Source: Gp6-AA40 sp963741135 (GTDB taxonomy: Bacteria > Acidobacteriota > Vicinamibacteria > Vicinamibacterales > UBA2999). Taken from it: a DNA stretch of 64,000 bases. Below, one piece after another: positions 1-7,728 of this stretch. Below the pieces are notes generated by a model. The model was not told the DNA's origin and ran no database searches. It was given only the letters and a program-made list of their open reading frames with translations. The DNA lies in NCBI GenBank assembly GCA_963741135.1, contig CAVUHC010000007.1, positions 248,001-312,000 on the forward strand, written 5' to 3'. The number at the start of each line of letters is the position of its first letter. Within the stretch, counting starts at the first letter, position 1. A program made the translations under genes and the position numbers.

Positions 1-1
1 G

Positions 2-371
2 TACCGGATCATCCCGACCGATGGCCGGCCGCATCGCGCCAGGGCGAACCCATCGCACTATGGCGACTCGATCGGCACGATGGGAAGGCGACGTGTTCGT
101 CGTCGACGCGAGGAATTTCGTGGACGATACCTGGGTCGGCGAGGACGGCTACTTTCATAGCGACGCGCTGCGCGTCATCGAGCGGATCTGGAAAGACGGC
201 GAAAACCTCGTCTGGCAGGCGACTGTGGAAGATCCGAAGGTGTTGGCCGCCCCGTGGACCATGCCGCCACGTCTGACCAGGCCGTCCATGGATCCGCTGG
301 AAGAATCGCCCAAGTGTGTCGAGACCGATGGCTCCAAGCTTCTGAACGACGATCATCACCTTCAGCGGTAA
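2..371 (+). CDS. C-terminal part of a secreted acidobacterial hypothetical protein, frame-disrupted
   Basis: The 5' end lies outside the window. Frame 2 reads YRIIPTDGRPHR then HYGDSIG up to about base 76. Frame 3 then continues as RWEGDVFVVDARNFVDDTW to the stop at 369-371. The two halves join as GDSIG-RWEGD if the A at base 77 is dropped, so I read one protein with a single extra base. The pattern (a GRPH stretch, GDSxGRWEGDxxVV, a Trp-containing NF segment, FHSDAxxVxER, TVEDPKV, PWTM) is familiar from exported proteins of unknown function that occur in many copies in Acidobacteria. No function can be assigned. It lies upstream of the decarboxylase operon on the same strand. Confidence 0.6.
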   Translation, partial: TGSSRPMAGRIAPGRTHRTMATRSARWEGDVFVVDARNFVDDTWVGEDGYFHSDALRVIERIWKDGENLVWQATVEDPKVLAAPWTMPPRLTRPSMDPLEESPKCVETDGSKLLNDDHHLQR

Positions 372-408
372 CGGTGTCGGCGCCGGCGTTCCAGAAGCTT
401 CAACAGCT

Positions 409-1398
409 GTGTCAAACCTGAAGCTCACCATCGCCACGACCGACTACGATCATTTCCGCGATTTCCGGCTCGGTTTTGTCAAAGCCGAGGGCATCGACCA
501 CACCTGGCTCAATCTCGGCCATCACGAGTGCTTCGCACGTTTCACCGCGAACCGCGAATTCGATCTGTCGGAACTGTCCTTTGCCAAGTTCTCGGCCCAG
601 ATCAGCAGAACAGACTCCGACATCGTCGGGCTTCCCGTGATTTGTTCCCGGCTGTTCCGCTTCTCCTCTTTCTACGTGAACAGAAAGAGCAAGATCAAAA
701 CCGTGAAGGATTTGAAGGGAAAGAAGATCGGTTCGCCGGAATGGGCGCATTCGGCCGCCGTCTACATGCGCGGCTGGATGCACAACGAGATGGGCGTGAA
801 ACTGACCGACGTGCACTGGTTTCAGGCGGGCGCCAACGCGCCAGGCCGGGAGGAGAAGGTCGAGCTGAATCTCCCGAAGGGGCTGAAGCTCACGCGTGTG
901 TCGGACAAGAGCTTGAGCGAGATGCTGGCCGCACGCGAAATCGACTGCGCGATCATCGCGCGTCCGCCGACCTGTTTCCTGGAAGGCCATCCCGACGTCG
1001 TGCGACTCTTCCCCAGGTATCTCGAGATGGAGGAGGACTATTACGCCCGCACCAGGGTGTGGCCGATTATGCACATCATCGCGATGAAGAAATCGATCGT
1101 CGACGAGCACCCCTGGGCCGCGCGCAATCTCTTCAACGCGTTTCTGGAATCGAAGCGCCGTTCCATCGAACGCATTCTCGATCCCGCCGTGTCGCGCTAC
1201 CCGGTGCCGTGGCTGACGACGTACGCCCGCAGGATGCGCGATGTCTTCGGCGGCGACTTGTATCCGTATGGCATCGAAGAGAACCGCCCGACCTGGGAAC
1301 AGATGGCGCGCTACACCTTCCAGCAGGGCATTGCGCACCGGTTGATGACGCCCGAGGAGATCTTTCCCAAGGGCATCATGACGAAAGTGGTTATCTGA
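409..1398 (+). CDS. 4,5-dihydroxyphthalate decarboxylase-like protein (periplasmic-binding-protein fold)
   Basis: 329 residues from a GTG start with only a weak ribosome site. The sequence has the family pattern of 4,5-dihydroxyphthalate decarboxylases, which use a solute-binding-protein fold: DLSELSFAKF near residue 50, an FRFSSFYVN segment, KIGSPEW, a long helix NAFLESKRRS, and a C-terminal PYGIEENRPTWE followed by QGIAHRLMTPEEIF. There is no signal peptide, which favours a cytoplasmic enzyme over a transporter subunit. The stop overlaps the next start (TGATG at 1396-1400), so it is translationally coupled to the alcohol dehydrogenase and aldolases. Decarboxylation of a dihydroxylated aromatic acid is the likely role; the substrate is inferred only from family and context. 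Confidence 0.72.
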   Translation: MSNLKLTIATTDYDHFRDFRLGFVKAEGIDHTWLNLGHHECFARFTANREFDLSELSFAKFSAQISRTDSDIVGLPVICSRLFRFSSFYVNRKSKIKTVKDLKGKKIGSPEWAHSAAVYMRGWMHNEMGVKLTDVHWFQAGANAPGREEKVELNLPKGLKLTRVSDKSLSEMLAAREIDCAIIARPPTCFLEGHPDVVRLFPRYLEMEEDYYARTRVWPIMHIIAMKKSIVDEHPWAARNLFNAFLESKRRSIERILDPAVSRYPVPWLTTYARRMRDVFGGDLYPYGIEENRPTWEQMARYTFQQGIAHRLMTPEEIFPKGIMTKVVI

Positions 1399-2507
1399 TG
1401 GAGAAAATGCTGGCCGCGCTGAAAGTCGCACCAGCCACAACGGAGCTGCGCGAGTTCGATCTTCCGGACGTTCCTCCGGATGCCGCGTTGATGAAGGTGG
1501 AAGTCGCCGGCGTCTGCGGCACTGATGTCAGCCAATACAAGCTGCCGCTGCGCGGCGCTCCGCTCATCATGGGCCACGAGAACGTCGGATACCTGGCCAA
1601 GGTCGGCAGTACGTTCGCGCGTCACAAGGGGGTGAAGGAGGGGGACCTCATGTTCCTCGAGCATTACCTCCCGTGCGGCAACTGCGAGTGGGACCACATG
1701 GGCGAGTACCGCCACTGTGCAGCCACGGAGTGGTTTTACGATCCGAAAGCGATCCGGTATGGCTACACCTCCATCGATACTGCGCCTTCCCTCTGGGGAG
1801 GCTTCAGCCACTATCTGTATCTCCCGCTGAACGCCGTGCTCCACAAGGTGCCCGACGGCCTCTCGCCCGAGCTGGCCGGCATCGCAACGCCCATGTCCAA
1901 CGGCATTCAATGGACCCTCATGGATGGTGGTGTCGGGTACGCCTCGACCGTCCTGATCCAGGGCCCGGGCCAGCAGGGACAGTGTTGCGCGATGGCGGCG
2001 AAGCAGGCCGGCGCCGATCGCATCATCGTCACGGGCACATCGAAGGACGCGCGACGGCTCGAGGTCGCCAAGGCGTTGGGCGCCGACGAGGTGATCGACA
2101 TTCACAAGGAGGATGCGCATGCCCGCATCCTCGAGATCACGGAGGGGCGCGGCGTTGACGTCGTCATCGATTGCAGCAGCGGTGGAGGCACGGCCCCGAT
2201 GCTGCTGGGCATTGAAGCGACCAAGCGCAGGGGTGCAACGATGGTCGTGCAAGGCGAAGGGAACGCCACCTTCCCCGACTTTCCGATTGGCAGGCTCACG
2301 AGGAAAGGCATCACGCTCAAGAGCGCCCGGGGCCATTCCTATCGGGCCGTCGAGCTCGCATTGCACCATCTCGCCTCCCGCCGATTTCCGCTGGACTTGA
2401 TGACGACGCATCGTTTCGGGCTGGCGGAGGTCGACTACGCAATCAAGTCGGTCGGCGGCGAAGGGGCGCCTGGCGCCATCCACGTGTCGGTGATGCCGTG
2501 GAAGTAG
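1398..2507 (+). CDS. zinc-dependent alcohol dehydrogenase (MDR superfamily)
   Basis: 369 residues. The ATG at 1398 overlaps the previous stop; the reading frame stays open far upstream but that part is a shadow. The catalytic zinc ligands are visible as C40 (AGVCGTD) and H60-E61 (MGHENVG). A partial structural-zinc loop follows (PCGNCEWDHMGEYRHC), with fewer cysteines than the classic four. The nucleotide-binding loop reads LIQGPGQQGQC instead of a perfect GxGxxG, followed by an acidic-strand region VTGTSKDARRLEVAKALGA typical of NAD(P)-dependent members. It probably oxidises a hydroxy intermediate of the surrounding catabolic operon. Substrate and cofactor preference cannot be read from the sequence. 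Confidence 0.8.
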   Translation: MEKMLAALKVAPATTELREFDLPDVPPDAALMKVEVAGVCGTDVSQYKLPLRGAPLIMGHENVGYLAKVGSTFARHKGVKEGDLMFLEHYLPCGNCEWDHMGEYRHCAATEWFYDPKAIRYGYTSIDTAPSLWGGFSHYLYLPLNAVLHKVPDGLSPELAGIATPMSNGIQWTLMDGGVGYASTVLIQGPGQQGQCCAMAAKQAGADRIIVTGTSKDARRLEVAKALGADEVIDIHKEDAHARILEITEGRGVDVVIDCSSGGGTAPMLLGIEATKRRGATMVVQGEGNATFPDFPIGRLTRKGITLKSARGHSYRAVELALHHLASRRFPLDLMTTHRFGLAEVDYAIKSVGGEGAPGAIHVSVMPWK

Positions 2508-3229
2508 CGTCACCACGTTCGGGCGGCGCAGTGGAACGTGAAGTTCTCGAAGATCTCGCGGCGGCCAGTCGCATCCTGGCCGACCAGGGAGTGTTCGATG
2601 CGGCTGGTCACGTGTCGATGCGCCACCCCCGCCACACCGAGCGGTTCCTGATGTCCCGATCTCTGGCGCCGGCGCTGGTGACCGCTGCCGACATCATGGA
2701 GTTCAGCCTGGACAGCGAGGCCTGCGACGCCCGCGGACGCACCCCGTTCATCGAACGCTTTCTGCACGGCGAGATCTACCGGAAGCGACCAGATGTGATG
2801 GCAATCGCGCACGGACATTGCCCCTCGGTCATTCCGTTCGGCCTCGTCGCGACGCCCATGCGCGCGACGTATCACAATGCCGCGTTCCTCGCGGCGGGCG
2901 TGCCGGTCTTCGATATCCGCGACACGTTCGGCGCGACCGACATCGTCATCAGCGGCTCCGAGAAGGGAGCAGCGCTCGCGGAGGCACTCGGCGACAAGTC
3001 GGTGGTGCTGCTGCGCGCCCATGGCGTCGTGGTCGTCGCACCGAGCCTTCAGGCTGCGGTGTTCCGCGCCGTTTTCACCGAGATCAGCGCGCGTGTCCAG
3101 TTGCAGGCGGCGGCGCTCGGGGGACCGATCGCGGCGCTCGATGCGGAAGAAGGCCGCAAGGCGGACGCGATCAACCTCGCCACTGTCGGCCGATCGTGGG
3201 AGCTCTGGAAGAGGCGGGTGACATCATGA
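2498..3229 (+). CDS. class II aldolase/adducin family protein
   Basis: 243 residues from GTG 2498, overlapping the dehydrogenase by 10 nt. A second GTG at 2531 would begin at VEREVLEDLAAASRIL, which lines up better with the start of the paralogue at 19449, so either start is possible. Family marks: GHVSMRHP near the N-terminus, the FLHGEIY and AHGHCPSVIPFG region that supplies metal-binding histidines, and LLRAHGVVVV. Members include fuculose-phosphate-type aldolases and decarboxylases of dihydroxybenzoic or dihydroxyphthalic acids. Given the decarboxylase-like neighbour, a retro-aldol or decarboxylation step on an aromatic-derived acid is likely but unproven. Confidence 0.8.
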   Translation: MEVASPRSGGAVEREVLEDLAAASRILADQGVFDAAGHVSMRHPRHTERFLMSRSLAPALVTAADIMEFSLDSEACDARGRTPFIERFLHGEIYRKRPDVMAIAHGHCPSVIPFGLVATPMRATYHNAAFLAAGVPVFDIRDTFGATDIVISGSEKGAALAEALGDKSVVLLRAHGVVVVAPSLQAAVFRAVFTEISARVQLQAAALGGPIAALDAEEGRKADAINLATVGRSWELWKRRVTS

Positions 3230-3921
3230 GCGCTTCTGACGCGGACCTGAAAGGTCCGCGCCGCATCGAGCAACAGCTCGTCGATGCGATACGCATGCTC
3301 GAGCGTGCTGGAATCATCGACCACAACGGCCACTGCAGCGCGCGACGCGACGCGAATTCTTTCTACATCAACTCGGGAGCATCAGTGCGCGGCGCGCTGA
3401 CCGAGAACGACATCGTCACGTCCGATCTCGACGGCAATCTGGTCGAGGGCAGCGCCAGGCCGCCGCTCGAGTTCCACATTCACTCCGAGGTGTATCGCGC
3501 ACGCCCCGACGTCAATGCCGTGATGCACACGCATCCGCAATGGTCGACGTTTCTCACAATGGTGGGGGAGAACTTCAAGCCGGTTTATGCGCAAGGGGTG
3601 CTGCTCGGCGAGATGCCGCTGCTGGATTCGCCGCTTTCAGTGAACACGAAGGCGATGGGCGAGAGACTCGCCGCCACGCTCGGCCGCCGGCCCGCCGTCC
3701 TCCTCAAAGCACATGGCGCCGTCATCGTGGGCTCCAACATCGTCGAGGCTTTCACACTCGCCGCATATCTCGAGGAGAACGCGTACCGGCAGTACATGGC
3801 CATGCAGATCGGTGACCCGTACGTCTTCAGCGAGGCGGAGCAGCAGGCCTGTCGCGAGAAACTGTGGTCGCCAAGCCTCTTCAAGAAAACGTGGGATCAC
3901 TATCGGTCGAAACTACCCTGA
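3226..3921 (+). CDS. class II aldolase/adducin family protein
   Basis: 231 residues. The ATG at 3226 overlaps the preceding stop (ATGA), and the longer open frame upstream is a shadow of the previous gene. Motifs: NGHCSAR, FHIHSEVY, MHTHPQWSTF with metal-ligand histidines, and LKAHGAVIVG. It differs clearly from its neighbour at 2498, so the operon encodes two non-identical members that may act on different substrates or as a hetero-oligomer. Residues 6-11 (ADLKGP) are encoded by a 19-nt perfect palindrome of a type also found in two other genes of the window, suggesting a repeat inserted at the N-terminal edge of the protein. Confidence 0.8.
   Translation: MSASDADLKGPRRIEQQLVDAIRMLERAGIIDHNGHCSARRDANSFYINSGASVRGALTENDIVTSDLDGNLVEGSARPPLEFHIHSEVYRARPDVNAVMHTHPQWSTFLTMVGENFKPVYAQGVLLGEMPLLDSPLSVNTKAMGERLAATLGRRPAVLLKAHGAVIVGSNIVEAFTLAAYLEENAYRQYMAMQIGDPYVFSEAEQQACREKLWSPSLFKKTWDHYRSKLP
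3241..3259. repeat. GGACC/GGTCC REP-like palindrome inside a coding sequence
   Basis: Arms GCGGACCT and AGGTCCGC flank a GAA loop. Related palindromes with AAA, GAA or GAAA loops occur at 37846-37864, 37882-37900 and 39383-39402. All sit within the first 35 codons of an open reading frame. Confidence 0.55.
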
Positions 3922-4074
3922 CGCGCGGCTGTTGTGACCGTCCGTTAAAGGTCGCTTCGATCAACGCGCCCAGCTCTGGAATCACACTCGCTATCGAGCG
4001 CGCGGCAAAACCGCTATCATCCCCCCGACATACGGATCATCCAGGAAACGTCGGTCCAACAGGGAGGTCACAGC

Positions 4075-4599
4075 ATGGAACGATTCATCGCTGATCTCGT
4101 TAAGAGATTCGAGACCGGCAACATCAGCCGTCGTGATTTCTGCGAAGGGGTTGCGCTCGCCGCCGCCGTCTACGCTGCAGGCGGCGCGTCCGCCAACGCG
4201 CAGCCCGCGAGCGGCCTCAAGATGCTGGGCGTCAATCACATTTCCTATACCTGCCCCGATTACCGCAAGGCGCGCGATTTCTACAGCTCCGTGCTGGGCA
4301 TGGAGAAATTGAAGGACGACGGCAAGACCCGCGTGAATCTTGCCTTCGGCCCGGCGCCAGGCAAGGGAGGCTCGTTCATCGTCGCGCGCACTGCCGCTGC
4401 CAATCCCCCCGCGCCGGCGCGGGCAGTGGTCGATCACGTCTGCTACACGCTTCCCAACTGGGACGATGCGCGCGTCAACGCGGCGTTGAAGGCGAAGGGC
4501 CAGAACCCCACCGGGCGCAGTGGCAGCGTGAACGTCTTCGACCCTTTCAATTTCCAGGTCCAGCTCGCTTCCTCGGAAGCGGAAAACCCATTCATTTGA
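4075..4599 (+). CDS. exported VOC-family (glyoxalase/bleomycin-resistance fold) protein
   Basis: 174 residues, preceded by a good ribosome site (AGGGAGG). The N-terminus has a short helix, then ISRRDF and an Ala-rich hydrophobic segment ending ASANA, which resembles a twin-arginine or Sec leader placed unusually far in (residue 19 onward). After that comes one VOC domain: GVNHISYTCPDYRKARDFYSSVLGMEK, then a second beta-alpha-beta half beginning VVDHVCYTLPNWDDARV and ending FDPFNFQVQL. VOC domains bind a divalent metal and can be dioxygenases, epimerases or binding proteins; the exact activity is not readable. It is the first of a tandem pair with the next gene, 18 nt apart. Confidence 0.75.
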   Translation: MERFIADLVKRFETGNISRRDFCEGVALAAAVYAAGGASANAQPASGLKMLGVNHISYTCPDYRKARDFYSSVLGMEKLKDDGKTRVNLAFGPAPGKGGSFIVARTAAANPPAPARAVVDHVCYTLPNWDDARVNAALKAKGQNPTGRSGSVNVFDPFNFQVQLASSEAENPFI

Positions 4600-4617
4600 G
4601 AAGAGGGAGCAACCGCT

Positions 4618-5193
4618 ATGGAAGGTTTCGTCGCTACGAAGCTCAACGAATTCGAGCAAGGCAAGATCAGCCGTCGCACGCTGATCGAAATGCTGACCCT
4701 GGCCGTCACCACGGTGCACGCCGCCGACGCCCAAACCGCCGCGCCAGCGGGCGTCAAGGCCGCGTTGATCAATCACATCTCCTACACCTGCCCCAATTTC
4801 AAGCAGGCGGGAGACTGGTATTCGAAAGTCTTCAACCTCGATCAGGTCGGGCTCAAGGAAACCGAGGTGACGCTGCCCTTCGGCAAGAAGGGCGAGCAGC
4901 CGTACAACGTCGCGGCGAAAGACGTGCCGCTGACCTTCCTCCTCTGTCGCACCAGGGATTTGAATGCGCCGCTCGCGAACGGCGCCGGGCCGCGTCCCAA
5001 AAGCACGGCGTTGATCAATCATGTCGGCTACACGGTGGCCGATTTCGAACGCAATCGGGTGCGCGATCAGCTGAAAGCGATGGGCGTCGCCAATGTGCGC
5101 GATGGCGGCCTGTACAGCCTGCATATGACCGATCCGTTCGGCTATGACGTGCAGATCAGCGGCCTCGCCAACAACGCGTTGACCGACGGCTAA
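4618..5193 (+). CDS. exported VOC-family protein, tandem paralogue
   Basis: 191 residues, ribosome site AGAGGGAG. Its layout matches the preceding gene: an N-terminal helix, ISRRTL, a hydrophobic leader ending ADAQ, then LINHISYTCPNFKQAGDWYSKVF and a second half starting LINHVGYTVADFERNRV, with the closing strand DPFGYDVQI. The shared HISYTCP block shows tandem duplication. The first half is longer here (KGEQPYNVAAKD insertion). It is likely co-transcribed with the upstream VOC gene and ends just before a palindromic repeat that separates it from convergent aroE. Function of the family in Acidobacteria is unknown. Confidence 0.75.
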   Translation: MEGFVATKLNEFEQGKISRRTLIEMLTLAVTTVHAADAQTAAPAGVKAALINHISYTCPNFKQAGDWYSKVFNLDQVGLKETEVTLPFGKKGEQPYNVAAKDVPLTFLLCRTRDLNAPLANGAGPRPKSTALINHVGYTVADFERNRVRDQLKAMGVANVRDGGLYSLHMTDPFGYDVQISGLANNALTDG

Positions 5194-5200
5194 ATTTGTC

Positions 5201-5293
5201 TAGCCACGAAGATCACGAAGACGATTCAACCACGAAGGCCACCAAGCCTTGGTGTTCTTTGTGGTTCAAACCGTCTTTGTGGTCTTGGTGGCC
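5201..5293. repeat. CACGAAG-type interspersed inverted repeat (copy 1)
   Basis: The left arm repeats CCACGAAG/TCACGAAG/CCACCAAG units. The right arm is their imperfect reverse complement (CTTGGTG, TTTGTGG, CTTTGTGG, CTTGGTGG). The element lies between convergent genes and supplies the last six codons and stop of aroE. The long imperfect stem could also act as a bidirectional terminator. Confidence 0.75.
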
Positions 5294-6132
5294 AGCGCCG
5301 CCTCGACATGGCGCCGCAGCTCGGGGGTGACCTCGGGCTCCAGGCCGAACCATGCCTTCCAGGCGGGTCGCGCCTGGTGGAGCAACATGCCGAGGCCGTC
5401 GACGGTGCGGTTGCCGCGGCGCCGCGCGGCCGCGAGCAGGGGCGTCTCGAGCGGGACGTAGACGATATCGCAGACCAGCGCGGTGTTGGGGAGCGCTTCG
5501 AGCGCGAGATCGAGCGGCGGCTGACCGACCATGCCCTGGCTGGTCGTGTTGATCAGCATGGCTGCGCCGTCCAGCGCGCGGTGACGCTCCTCCCACGCGA
5601 TCGGTGTGACAGGCGGCCCAAACTCGCGCGCGAGCGCCTGACCCCGCGCCGAGGTCCGGTTGATCACACGGATTTCTCGCGCACCGCGATCGGCCAGGCT
5701 GCAGATAACGGCGCGTGCTCCGCCTCCGGCGCCGATGACGGCGATCGGCCCCGCGTCAGCGCGCCATTCAGGCTGGTGATGCAGGATGTTGTGCACGAAG
5801 CCGTAGCCGTCGTTGTTGGTGCCGGCGAGCGACCCGTCCGGCCGCACGACGACGCAACTGATCGCGCCGATGCGGCGCGCTACCGGATCGACGGTATCGA
5901 CGATCGCGAGCGCTCGTTCCTTGTGCGGAATAGTCAGGTTGCAGCCGGAGAAGCCGAGCGGCGCCAATGCCCGCAGCGCCGACTCGAGATCAGCTGGCTT
6001 GATCGCCAGGGGCACGTAGGTTCCTGTGAGCCCATACTGCGCGAACAAGTAGTTGTGAAGCGTCGGTGAGCGCGAGTGCATCACCGGCCAGCCCATGACA
6101 CCGGCGAGCAGGAAACGATCGGGGCTGGACAT
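5266..6132 (-). CDS. aroE: shikimate dehydrogenase (NADP+)
   Basis: 288 residues, start ATG at 6132. It reduces 3-dehydroshikimate to shikimate in chorismate synthesis. Motifs in order: VMHSRSPTLHN (shikimate-binding serines), CNLTIPHKERA with the catalytic lysine, NNDGYGF with the catalytic aspartate, GAGGGARAV dinucleotide loop, VINRTSARGQAL for NADP discrimination, LINTTSQGM, and the C-terminal DGLGMLLHQARPAW. The length is normal for the family. The last residues (KTTKTV) and the stop codon fall in the CACGAAG repeat, so the C-terminal tail is repeat-derived. As sequenced, the reading frame is open into the upstream gene because of a frameshift there, but the hairpin at 6163-6200 marks the true gene boundary. 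Confidence 0.9.
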   Translation of the reverse strand: MSSPDRFLLAGVMGWPVMHSRSPTLHNYLFAQYGLTGTYVPLAIKPADLESALRALAPLGFSGCNLTIPHKERALAIVDTVDPVARRIGAISCVVVRPDGSLAGTNNDGYGFVHNILHHQPEWRADAGPIAVIGAGGGARAVICSLADRGAREIRVINRTSARGQALAREFGPPVTPIAWEERHRALDGAAMLINTTSQGMVGQPPLDLALEALPNTALVCDIVYVPLETPLLAAARRRGNRTVDGLGMLLHQARPAWKAWFGLEPEVTPELRRHVEAALATKTTKTV

Positions 6133-6162
6133 ATCGGCGTGTCTCGAGATCCCGTGGCTACA

Positions 6163-6200
6163 CACAAAGGGCGCGCCCCTCACGGAGCGCGCCCCTAAAG
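6163..6200 (-). terminator. hairpin terminator of the secreted-protein gene
   Basis: Arms GGGCGCGC (6169-6176) and GCGCGCCC (6187-6194) form a strong stem. On the minus strand it is followed by CTTTGTGTG, a weak T-rich stretch. It lies just downstream of the reconstructed stop at 6222 and upstream of the aroE start. Confidence 0.5.
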
Positions 6201-6221
6201 AATAACCCTCGGGAACGAACG

Positions 6222-6888
6222 TCAGCGACCGCGCATCAGCGGCTTCGGCACGTCCGGCTCGTTGTAGTAGATGAATCTGATAGCGGACTCTCACCCCCTT
6301 CTCGTCGAGCCAACCGAGCGATTGCTGAAAGATGGTTGGCGGAGGGTATCCCTTTGGGACCGTCGCCTCCAGAATAATCAGCCTGTTCTCGTGCATGTAG
6401 ATTGACGCGAAGGTGCGGGATTGATCGGCGTTGTTGGTGAGCTGCAGTTCCTGTCCAGCAACGAGATCCTGGAAATTCGCCATCATGTTCGTAATCTTGA
6501 CGTCGCGTTGCAGCAACTTCGACACGGCGTAGACGACCGCGCCTCGAGTGTCAATTTTCCAGTATCCAAGACCCCAGTCATGGATGCCGGCACACGTCTC
6601 CGCGCCTGGAGGGCAAAACCTCGATTTCTCCGAGAGGATGCGCTCCATCGGGTTGTAATCCACCGCGGTGACAGAGTAGCGGCCGGCGCCTGACGTGCCG
6701 CTGTAGACACGTGCCGGCAGGACGACGCCAACCTGCGAGGTCCACGTGGTGGTCGTTATCTTCGGCTCACCAGGGAAGTTGACGGCGAAGCGATCTTCCC
6801 GAGCGGCAAAATCGGCCCATTCCTGGGCGAACGACGTTCCGGACAGAGCCAATACCAGGGCTGACGACATGAGCGGCACCAGGCGCAT
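6222..6888 (-). CDS. secreted hypothetical protein, frame-disrupted near the C-terminus
   Basis: The ATG at 6888 opens a Sec signal peptide (VPLMSSALVLALSGTSFAQ). The mature part has W/F-rich strands: DRFAVNFPGEP, LPARVYSG, RYSVTAVDY, a CPPGAETCAG loop, GYWKIDTRG, LQLTNNADQSRTF and VPKGYPPPTIFQQSLGW. This is a recurring acidobacterial secreted family of unknown function. At base 6276 an extra T shifts the frame: RYQ should continue as FIYYNEPDVPKPLMRGR and stop at 6222-6224. As sequenced the frame instead runs on into aroE. I place the end at 6222 because that reading matches the family pattern and is followed at once by a hairpin. Confidence 0.65.
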
Positions 6889-6916
6889 GATTGATTCTCC
6901 TGCGGCGTGACTGGAT

Positions 6917-7614
6917 TCAGTTCTTGAAGTCGACTGTCGTGTTCAACGTATTGCTCTCGATCCCGTTCGAGTCGGTCACCCGTACCCTGAGGTCACACTT
7001 GCCGGCGGCGCCGGAGTGCGCGGGTTGGGAACGGTGGCGCGGACGACGACGTTGCGTGTATCCCGGGCGGTAGTCTTGCCCGTGACAACACCCACGACGG
7101 GTGCTCCGCAGTTAATCGTGAACCAGGTATACGGTAAATCGCCAAGGTCAGCAGACTCGTCGGCAGCCGCGAACTGCAGATCTACCGTTGGCTGATTCGA
7201 TTGCGCCGACGCGATTTTCAGATCGGAGATGCTCGGAACGTGGCTCGGAATCGTGATCGTCGCGGGAAGCGTGCGGCGACCCATCGGCATCACGAGAATC
7301 AGAGTGCGATTTCCCAGCGCAGCGTCTTTCGCCACATCGACTGTGACCTCCCACCACGCAATGTTCTGAGAGTCGGCCGCCCGCTTGATGCCGGACACGG
7401 TGACACCAGTCGAGGGTGAGATCTCGGCGGACTCGACGAGCAAGGCGGCGCCTGGAATTGCCACGTTGAGGACCGTCGTCTGACCGCGCGGCACCTGTGC
7501 TGGAAAGACATTTTCGATTGTGACTGGCTGCTGCGCCCCGCTGAACCGCGCGCCCGGCCCGAGACAGGTGACAAGAGTGATGCCCAATACGAACATCGAC
7601 CGAGCTGCGAACAT
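6917..7614 (-). CDS. secreted hypothetical protein with Ig-like segment, frame-disrupted near the C-terminus
   Basis: The start at 7614 is followed by a leader (SMFVLGITLVTCLG). The mature protein contains VTIENVFPAQVPRGQTTVLNV, a beta-rich stretch and LPYTWFTINC. As sequenced it ends in a Pro-rich tail at 6976. In the other frame, from about base 7012, the sequence reads AAGKCDLRVRVTDSNGIESN then TLNTTVDFKN with a stop at 6917-6919. That reading fits the cysteine-paired Ig-like end of similar proteins, so I infer one lost base near 7010-7016. It is transcribed toward the other secreted protein and separated from the TonB receptor by a repeat. Function unknown. Confidence 0.6.
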
Positions 7615-7631
7615 TAGATCACCTCAAGACG

Positions 7632-7709
7632 TGTCAACCACGAAGGGTCGAAGGCCACGAAGAAGAGGTGAGTCTCCTTCGTGGTCTTCGTGACCTTCGT
7701 GGTTATGAC
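7632..7709. repeat. CACGAAG-type interspersed inverted repeat (copy 2)
   Basis: Left arm AACCACGAAGGGTCGAAGG then CCACGAAG. Right arm CCTTCGTGGTCTTCGTGACC then TTCGTGGTT. It forms a near-perfect 70-nt palindrome between two minus-strand genes, where it could also work as a terminator for the receptor gene. Confidence 0.8.
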
Positions 7710-7728
7710 CCGTACAGGTCTTTCGATA

